Shown: positions 45,408 through 49,943 of the stretch, one piece after another
How the letters are laid out: each line of letters opens with the position of its first letter
Position numbering within the stretch: position 1 is the first letter of the stretch
Assembly: GCA_030430535.1 (NCBI GenBank)
Contig: JAUIKY010000026.1
Coordinates: 1-49,943, forward strand
DNA: 49,943 nucleotides
Source of the DNA: Bacteroidia bacterium
GTDB lineage: Bacteria; Bacteroidota; Bacteroidia; Flavobacteriales; Flavobacteriaceae
Direction of reading: 5' to 3'
Position numbers and translations under genes: made by a program
Notes under the pieces: model-generated
Databases searched by the model: none
Told to the model about the DNA's origin: nothing
The model's input: only the letters and a program-made list of their open reading frames with translations

Positions 45408-45725
45408 TCAGTTTTGTGATTTTACCTTTATCTTTTTTGGCGGAATTACCGAGGTCGCCAACCCTTTTTCTTTCATTACCCGAACTACATGCGATTCCAT
45501 TTTTAACCGCATGAGTTTTGAACGGCCATCAACAAAGGCCGACCGCATTTCCTTTACTTCATTTTTCAGCCTTGCGATTTCGTACACTTTTTGGTCGGCA
45601 CTGTGCGAACTGGCAATCATGATTATGGCCAACCCCGAAATGAACAAGATAAACCGCCAGTTTCTAAACGCATCATCACTGACCAAAAACGTCCCTTTTA
45701 ATATGCTGTAAATGCTTTTTTTCAT
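45408..45725 (-). CDS. ftsL: FtsL-like cell division protein
   Basis: A 105-aa bitopic protein: cytoplasmic start, one helix at about 24-41, then a coiled coil (YEIARLKNEVKEMRSAFVDGRSKLMRLKMES). FtsL proteins diverge strongly, so the call rests on size, topology and position between rsmH and ftsI. It would bridge FtsQ/FtsB to FtsW/FtsI. Confidence 0.8.
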   Translation of the reverse strand: MKKSIYSILKGTFLVSDDAFRNWRFILFISGLAIIMIASSHSADQKVYEIARLKNEVKEMRSAFVDGRSKLMRLKMESHVVRVMKEKGLATSVIPPKKIKVKSQN

Positions 45726-45797
45726 TCTCTTTCCGTCTCTTTGAGACCTCTTCCCTAAAAAGGAAAGAATTAATTCACTGATTTTTAACCCTTCCGA

Positions 45798-45846
45798 ATT
45801 TAAACTCGCCGGAGTTTAAATCCACCTTCCCTTAAGAAAGGGAAGG
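45798..45846. repeat. Two adjacent perfect hairpins between rsmH and ftsL
   Basis: Hairpin 1: TTTAAACTC (45799-45807), loop GCCG, GAGTTTAAA (45812-45820). Hairpin 2: CCTTCCCTT (45825-45833), loop AAGA, AAGGGAAGG (45838-45846). They lie in the 132-bp gap inside the cluster. No T run follows, so they are not plain terminators. A related CTTCCC/GGGAAG palindrome is at 39229-39243. Confidence 0.65.
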
Positions 45847-45857
45847 AGTCATGGGTG

Positions 45858-46754
45858 CTATAATTTTTCGGCTACACGAAGTTTTGCACTTCTTGCCCTA
45901 TTGTTCATTTTAATTTCTTCCTTTGTCGGCACGATTAGTCCGCCCACCTTTTTTAACGGCACCTCAAATCGACCGAACATATCGCGCTCGGGTTCTCCCT
46001 CAAACAACCCATTTCTAACAAAGCGCTTCACCAAGCGGTCTTCCAACGAGTGATACGATATAAAACTGAGTCGCCCACCTTGCTTTAAAACCTCTGGCGT
46101 TTGCAGCAAAAACTCCTTTAACACCTCAATTTCCTGATTCACCTCAATACGTATCGCCTGATAGATTTGAGCTAAAATTTTATTTTCATGTTTCGGCGAC
46201 AAAAACCGCTTTAGCACCGCTTTTAATTGTCCGCTTGTCACAATTGGCTCCGCCTTTCTCTCACTCACAATCAATCTTGCCATAGCTGGCGCGGCACGCA
46301 ATTCGCCGTATTGCAACAACACTTGTTTTAATTGCTCCTCATCATATTCATTAATCACGTGGAACGCCGACAATTTATTTTGCTGGTTCATACGCATATC
46401 CAAATCGGCATCAAACCGCGTTGAAAATCCGCGTTCAGCGACATCAAATTGATGTGACGATACACCAAAATCGGCCAACACCCCATCCACTTCTTTCACA
46501 CCGTGAAATCTCAAAAAACGTTTCACGTATCTAAAGTTTTCATTAATCAGCGTAAAGCGCGGGTCGTCAATTGCATTTTTAAGAGCGTCTTGATCCTGAT
46601 CAAAAGCGAACAGCCGTCCGTTTTCACCAAGCCTGCTTAATATTTCTTTACTATGGCCTCCTCCGCCAAAAGTCACATCTACATAAACCCCATCGGGATC
46701 GATATTCAACCCATCAACGGTTTCCTTTAAAAGCACAGGGTTATGATATTCCAT
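45858..46754 (-). CDS. rsmH: 16S rRNA (cytosine-1402-N4)-methyltransferase RsmH
   Basis: A 298-aa SAM-dependent methyltransferase (formerly MraW) that modifies C1402 in the ribosomal P site. SAM-binding VYVDVTFGGGGHSKEIL (about 19-35), DFGVSSHQFD, GFSTRFDADLDMRM and FISYHSLEDRLVKRF are all family blocks. The ATG at 46754 (MEYHNPVLL) is preferred; an in-frame ATG at 46766 would add four residues. Both starts lie close to or inside the mraZ end (46741), so translation is probably coupled. Second gene of the dcw cluster. Confidence 0.95.
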   Translation of the reverse strand: MEYHNPVLLKETVDGLNIDPDGVYVDVTFGGGGHSKEILSRLGENGRLFAFDQDQDALKNAIDDPRFTLINENFRYVKRFLRFHGVKEVDGVLADFGVSSHQFDVAERGFSTRFDADLDMRMNQQNKLSAFHVINEYDEEQLKQVLLQYGELRAAPAMARLIVSERKAEPIVTSGQLKAVLKRFLSPKHENKILAQIYQAIRIEVNQEIEVLKEFLLQTPEVLKQGGRLSFISYHSLEDRLVKRFVRNGLFEGEPERDMFGRFEVPLKKVGGLIVPTKEEIKMNNRARSAKLRVAEKL

Positions 46755-47211
46755 AATCGTCGTCATCTTGTCCCATTACCTCCTCGGCCAAATCGGCGAA
46801 ATCTACCGCTGCATCATCAATGGCCTGCTCGTACAAATCCTTATCCCATATTTCGATAATATTGATAGCTGAAGCCACCACAATATTTTTCGAAATATTG
46901 GCAAACACTGTTAAATCCTTCGGGATTAACAACCTGCCATTCACATCCACTTCAACAATTTTCGCTCCAGCCGTAAATCTTCTAATGAAATCGTTATTCT
47001 TCTTTTTGAACTTATTCAGCTTATTCATCTTCTGCATAAGCGCTTGCCATTCGCTCATGGGATATAGCTCCAGACATTTTTGAAACACCGATCGGCGCAG
47101 CACAAAACCATCCTGCAACACGGCAGAAAGCTGTTTTTTGATGGATGCTGGCATCATTAATCGGCCTTTTGCATCCACCTTGCAATCGTATGTTCCTGTA
47201 ATTAAGTCCAA
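46741..47211 (-). CDS. mraZ: Transcriptional regulator MraZ
   Basis: A 156-aa DNA-binding protein with two SpoVT/AbrB-like repeats (about 4-50, GTYDCKVDAKGRLMMPASIK; and about 75-125, VEVDVNGRLLIPKDL). MraZ proteins bind direct repeats upstream of the dcw cluster and repress it. I chose the TTG at 47211 (MDLITGTYDCK), giving the normal length; the frame stays open to 47268, but those 19 residues are read from the operator-side leader. Three 10-bp-spaced repeats lie 51-79 bp upstream. It is the first gene of the cluster. Confidence 0.9.
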   Translation of the reverse strand: MDLITGTYDCKVDAKGRLMMPASIKKQLSAVLQDGFVLRRSVFQKCLELYPMSEWQALMQKMNKLNKFKKKNNDFIRRFTAGAKIVEVDVNGRLLIPKDLTVFANISKNIVVASAINIIEIWDKDLYEQAIDDAAVDFADLAEEVMGQDDDDYGIS

Positions 47212-47261
47212 AAGCGGCGCGCTGAATATTAAACGTTTAAGTTTCAAATATATTGAAAAAT

Positions 47262-47290
47262 TTACCACATCTTACCACATATTACCACTT
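47262..47290 (-). promoter_or_regulatory. Triple MraZ-type operator upstream of the dcw cluster
   Basis: Three direct repeats with a 10-bp period: TTACCACAT at 47262-47270 and 47272-47280, and TTACCACTT at 47282-47290 (on the minus strand, [A/T]TGTGGTAA-type units). Spacing and position match the known MraZ mode, in which an oligomeric ring contacts three or four repeats one helical turn apart. The core differs from the TGGGN repeats of proteobacteria. No exact TAnnTTTG box was found beside it. Confidence 0.75.
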
Positions 47291-47493
47291 TGTTGATAAA
47301 TTTTCGACCAAAACCGTATTTTATCGAAATCGCCTCAACCAAAACGCAGCGCACACGTTTATTGTCCTGAGTTCTAAACCGTCCCAAAAAACAAATGCCC
47401 GTTGTTAACATCTCTTCTGAAAAGCGAAACCCATACTTTAAAAACAATTTCTCGGGAAAAAAATTAAAATGGTGGATTTTTGAATGAAATAAC

Positions 47494-47501
47494 TATATTT
47501 G
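47494..47501 (+). promoter_or_regulatory. Probable -7 box of the hydrolase gene
   Basis: TATATTTG fits TAnnTTTG, 26 nt before the ATG at 47528. No clear upstream TTG. It lies in the divergent region shared with mraZ. Confidence 0.4.
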
Positions 47502-47527
47502 TTTTTAACGAATGACTGACACTATTA

Positions 47528-48292
47528 ATGGCGCATCGATTAAAAAAAGAGAAGAACTACAACTACATTGAAGCAGGCGAAGGCACGCCAATAATTGTAC
47601 TACACGGCTTAATGGGAGGCTTGAGCAACTTTGATTCGGTAACCGATTTTTTCAGTGCGAAAGGCTATAAAATCCTGATTCCGGAGCTACCCATTTACAG
47701 CATGTCTCTGTTAAAAACTAACGTTAAGAGTTTTGCTAAATATCTACACGATTTTATCGAGTTTAAGGGTTATAAAGAGGTTATTTTACTAGGAAATTCC
47801 TTGGGCGGACACATTGGGCTGTACCATACCAAAATGTTCCCCGAAAGCGTAAAAGCCCTTATCATTACCGGAAGCTCAGGTCTTTACGAAAGTGCTATGG
47901 GTAGCGGCTACACCAAACGCAGTGATTACGAAGTTATTAAAAAGAAAGCGCAGGATGTGTTTTATGACCCCAAAGTAGCCACTAAAGAAATAGTTGATGA
48001 AGTATACGAAACCGTAAACGACCGCAACAAGCTTGTAAAAACCTTGGCTATAGCCAAAAGCGCGATACGGCACAATATGGCAAAGGATTTACCCAATATG
48101 AACACTCCTACTTGCATTATCTGGGGGAAGAACGACAATGTTACACCGCCTGAAGTTGCTGAAGAATTCAACCAGCTATTACCGAATTCTGAACTGTTTT
48201 GGATTGATAAATGTGGGCACGCCGCCATGATGGAGCACCCCGATGAATTCAACCAAATTATGGATGCTTGGTTGCAGAAAAAAGGATTTTAA
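47528..48292 (+). CDS. Alpha/beta hydrolase
   Basis: A 254-aa hydrolase without signal peptide, cytoplasmic. Oxyanion-hole HGLMGG (26-31), nucleophile Ser91 in GNSLGG, Asp203 in GKNDNVTPP, and His231 in CGHAAMMEHP form a complete triad. It is of the general alpha/beta-hydrolase 1 type, close to C-C hydrolases and esterases, but the substrate cannot be told. It lies between mraZ (divergent) and engB (same strand, 55 bp downstream), a neighbourhood common in this group. Confidence 0.9.
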   Translation: MAHRLKKEKNYNYIEAGEGTPIIVLHGLMGGLSNFDSVTDFFSAKGYKILIPELPIYSMSLLKTNVKSFAKYLHDFIEFKGYKEVILLGNSLGGHIGLYHTKMFPESVKALIITGSSGLYESAMGSGYTKRSDYEVIKKKAQDVFYDPKVATKEIVDEVYETVNDRNKLVKTLAIAKSAIRHNMAKDLPNMNTPTCIIWGKNDNVTPPEVAEEFNQLLPNSELFWIDKCGHAAMMEHPDEFNQIMDAWLQKKGF

Positions 48293-48347
48293 GCCCATAG
48301 TTTACAAAACAAAAAGATTCCCGTTTTCACGGGAATGAAAAATAACC

Positions 48348-48953
48348 ATGCAAATAAAAACAGCCGAATTTGTTGTTAGTAATTCCGATGTGGCGAAATG
48401 CCCCAACAGCCGGTTGCCCGAATATGCCTTTATTGGGCGCAGTAACGTAGGCAAATCGTCGTTGATCAACATGCTTACCGGCCGAAAAAGCTTAGCCAAA
48501 ACCTCTGGAAAACCCGGAAAAACACAACTCATTAACCACTTTTTGATCAATAAAAACTGGCATTTGGTCGATTTGCCCGGTTATGGCTATGCCCGTGTTT
48601 CAAAAAGTTCGAAAAAGACCTTTCAAAAATTCATCACCCAATATTTTAGTTTTCGCGAGCAATTGGTTACCGCCTTTGTTTTGGTGGATATTAGGCACAA
48701 ACCCCAAAACATCGATTTGGAGTTTATGCAGTGGCTTGGCGAAAACGGCATTCCGTTTTCCATTATTTTCACTAAAGCCGACAAACTGAAACCCGGTGCC
48801 ATTACCCGACACGTAGAAGACTACAGAAACATCCTATTGGAATTTTGGGAAGCCATGCCCAATTATTTTATCACTTCATCCTCAAAAGACATAGGCAAAG
48901 ATGAACTACTGGGCTATATTGACGAGCTGAATACCAATATGGAGTTGAGTTAA
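48348..48953 (+). CDS. engB: Ribosome biogenesis GTPase EngB (YihA/YsxC)
   Basis: A 201-aa TRAFAC GTPase required for large ribosomal subunit assembly. G1 GRSNVGKSS (30-38), the conserved Thr in the G2 region KPGKTQ, G3 DLPGYGYA (75-82), G4 TKAD (142-145) and G5 SSSK are complete. The usual length is about 200 aa. It is the last core gene before the accessory patch at the right end of the window. Confidence 0.95.
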   Translation: MQIKTAEFVVSNSDVAKCPNSRLPEYAFIGRSNVGKSSLINMLTGRKSLAKTSGKPGKTQLINHFLINKNWHLVDLPGYGYARVSKSSKKTFQKFITQYFSFREQLVTAFVLVDIRHKPQNIDLEFMQWLGENGIPFSIIFTKADKLKPGAITRHVEDYRNILLEFWEAMPNYFITSSSKDIGKDELLGYIDELNTNMELS

Positions 48954-49013
48954 ATTTCAGCCACTTTCTTTTCTTGTAAGAATATTTTTTATATTTATCG
49001 GAATAAATATAAT

Positions 49014-49041
49014 TTGGCTAAACACAATTGTGTTTAGCCAA
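49014..49041. repeat. Perfect 28-bp palindrome next to cassette B
   Basis: 14 bp (49014-49027) are followed directly by their exact reverse complement (49028-49041), centred on CAATTG. The right arm contains TAGCCA, the left-end motif of cassette B, and is 2 bp from its core. It lies 60 bp after engB. It lacks a T run, so it is not a clear terminator. Confidence 0.85.
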
Positions 49042-49073
49042 TTGTTGTGCAACATTATGACAAATCAACTAAA

Positions 49074-49808
49074 ATGAAACCCTATAAAAGAATATTAAGA
49101 CCATCAAGTGTAGATTCAGATAATTTTGGACACGATCATCTTGTTGATCCTAGATATTGTGCAGAAAGGTCTCAACTTGTTCATGCTTATCATATATTAG
49201 AAAGTGATTTTAAAAAATTGTTCGACTATATCGAGTTAAACGAAAATAATAAAACAACATTTTCCCATAGAATTTATGAGTTAATTTTAAGAACGTGTAC
49301 TGAATTTGAATCAAATTGTAAAGGAATATTAGAAGATAATAACTATACAAGTAGAGGAAACCTAAATATTACCGATTATTTTAAAATTAATAAAGCATCT
49401 AAACTAAATGAATATCAAGTTAGACTAAATGTATGGTCTCCAAATCCATTAATAATTATACCATTCAATGAATGGAATACTGATACATTTACTCCTCTAT
49501 CTTGGTATCAAAACTACAATAATGTAAAGCATAATCGAAATGCAAATTTTCATATGGCATCACTTGAAAACTTAATAAATTGTATGGCGGGATTATATGT
49601 ATTACTTGCCTCTCAGTTTGCACATCATATTTTCTCTCCTTATCAAATAACTGAAATGCATTCGAGTGATGAAAATGGATACATTTCAGTAGAAACTAGT
49701 GTTTTCTCGATAAAGCTTCCTACAAGTTGGAATGAGTCTGAAGTGAAAAATTTTGATTGGAATATTTTAAAAAATGACACTAATCCATTTGACAATTATA
49801 CATTTTAA
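49074..49808 (+). CDS. Uncharacterised accessory protein with a HEPN-like RxxxxH motif
   Basis: A 244-aa protein with no signal peptide. I do not recognise a named family with certainty. Residues 143-180 (LSWYQNYNNVKHNR, then NANFH, MASLENL and a hydrophobic helix) are a strong local motif; Arg155 and His160 form R-x4-H, the catalytic spacing of HEPN ribonucleases, inside two predicted helices. The N-terminal part (VDPRYCAERSQL, YELILRTCTEFESNCKGI) is helical. The ATG at 49074 is preferred; the frame is open to a GTG at 49047, which lies inside the left-end repeat. Base composition is AT-rich (about 16 G/C in 49441-49500) against the neighbouring engB. It is the only gene of cassette B. A defence or toxin role is possible but unproven. 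Confidence 0.65.
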   Translation: MKPYKRILRPSSVDSDNFGHDHLVDPRYCAERSQLVHAYHILESDFKKLFDYIELNENNKTTFSHRIYELILRTCTEFESNCKGILEDNNYTSRGNLNITDYFKINKASKLNEYQVRLNVWSPNPLIIIPFNEWNTDTFTPLSWYQNYNNVKHNRNANFHMASLENLINCMAGLYVLLASQFAHHIFSPYQITEMHSSDENGYISVETSVFSIKLPTSWNESEVKNFDWNILKNDTNPFDNYTF

Positions 49809-49814
49809 AAAAAC

Positions 49815-49899
49815 GTTGCACAACAACGGTAACCGTTGCACAAGTCCATAATTTCGTAAAAACTTTAAACAGAAGCGCCCTTTTTAAGGGCGTTTGTTT
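49815..49899 (+). repeat. Right-end repeat of cassette B
   Basis: Two direct copies of CGTTGCACAA flank AAC and GGTAACC; CAACGGT/ACCGTTG also form a 7-bp hairpin around one base. The segment 49825-49898 is the gapless match to 1350-1423. Confidence 0.8.
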
Positions 49900-49900
49900 T
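49873..49900 (+). terminator. Terminator inside the cassette B right end
   Basis: CGCCCTT (49876-49882) pairs with AAGGGCG (49886-49892) around TTT, followed by TTTGTTTTT. It has the same position relative to the core as the hairpin at 1398-1420. Confidence 0.7.
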
Positions 49901-49943
49901 TATACCATCATTTTAACGGCTAAATTTTGGTTGGTTATATGGG

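Larger units (their letters stand above)
49035..49900 (+). mobile_element. Candidate single-gene cassette B
   Basis: Left end: TAGCCA (49035-49040), GTTGTGCAAC (49044-49053), 20 nt, then the ATG. Right end: GTTGCACAAC (49815-49824) 6 nt after the stop codon, three bases, GGTAACC (49828-49834), GTTGCACAAG (49835-49844), AT tract, hairpin. GTTGTGCAAC and GTTGCACAAC are exact inverted copies, extended to TTGTTGTGCAAC-type 14-mers. The cargo is unrelated to that of cassette A, but the ends are in register with it. No recombinase is visible and mobility is inferred. Confidence 0.5.

Noticed and set aside
47262-47290. Short CRISPR-like repeat array
   Set aside because: Units are 9 bp with 1-bp gaps, far too short; the position before mraZ fits an operator.
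1343-49808. Whole window between the two repeats as one large composite island
   Set aside because: The content between them is conserved core genome (dcw, rpoD, pnp, proCBA) with no integrase, tRNA-bounded duplication or phage genes.

Overview
The window is chromosomal DNA of a member of the Bacteroidota, most likely family Flavobacteriaceae. The evidence is a moderately AT-rich composition, a short group-type RpoD (287 aa), promoter-like TAnnTTTG boxes, a PorT/SprT protein of the type IX secretion system next to ubiE, a lipidated TamA-like protein (TamL), a ProB without PUA domain, and a long-tailed FtsZ in a complete division/cell-wall cluster that lacks murF. Genus or species cannot be named from the sequence alone.

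Layout. 1-1658: an accessory patch with a GC-rich block, one AT-rich DUF2971 gene and repeat-like ends. 1659-12323: TPR protein, rsmG, an acyl desaturase, an aminotransferase, two small unknown proteins, the TrkA/TrkH potassium uptake pair, ubiE-porT, and an rRNA methyltransferase. 12578-23683: tamL, fbaA, accD, an orphan PAS histidine kinase, rpsO, pnp, rpe, a BLUF photoreceptor-type protein, and rpoD. 23853-30465: a small unknown gene, the proline operon proC-proB-proA, a membrane glycosyltransferase, a CBS-pair protein, and an MtfA-like metallopeptidase. 30536-47290: tRNA-Arg(UCG), a YqeY protein, and the dcw cluster on the minus strand, transcribed mraZ-rsmH-ftsL-ftsI-murE-mraY-murD-ftsW-murG-murC-ftsQ-ftsA-ftsZ. 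A triple MraZ-type operator lies upstream and a terminator follows ftsZ. 47494-48953: an alpha/beta hydrolase and engB. 49014-49943: a second accessory patch with one AT-rich gene.

Most of the window is ordinary core genome. The dcw block carries out precursor synthesis (MurC, D, E, MraY, MurG) and septal assembly (FtsZ, A, Q, L, W, I). The proline operon converts glutamate to proline. pnp/rpsO and rsmG/rsmH belong to RNA decay and the ribosome, and PorT and TamL to the outer membrane.

The exceptional observation is that the two accessory genes at opposite ends of the window, which are unrelated to each other, sit in the same frame of flanking sequence. On the left is TAGCCA, a few bases, then GTTGTnnAAC about 20 nt before the start codon. 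On the right is GTTxCAAC, three bases, GGTAACC, GTTGCACAA, a conserved AT-rich tract and a CGCCC/GGGCG hairpin. The right ends align without gaps for 74 bp (60 identities by eye) although the loci are 48.5 kb apart. A third copy of the core lies inverted at 101-118. This looks like a family of single-gene cassettes with its own boundary sites. They do not match the canonical integron attC consensus, and no recombinase is in the window.
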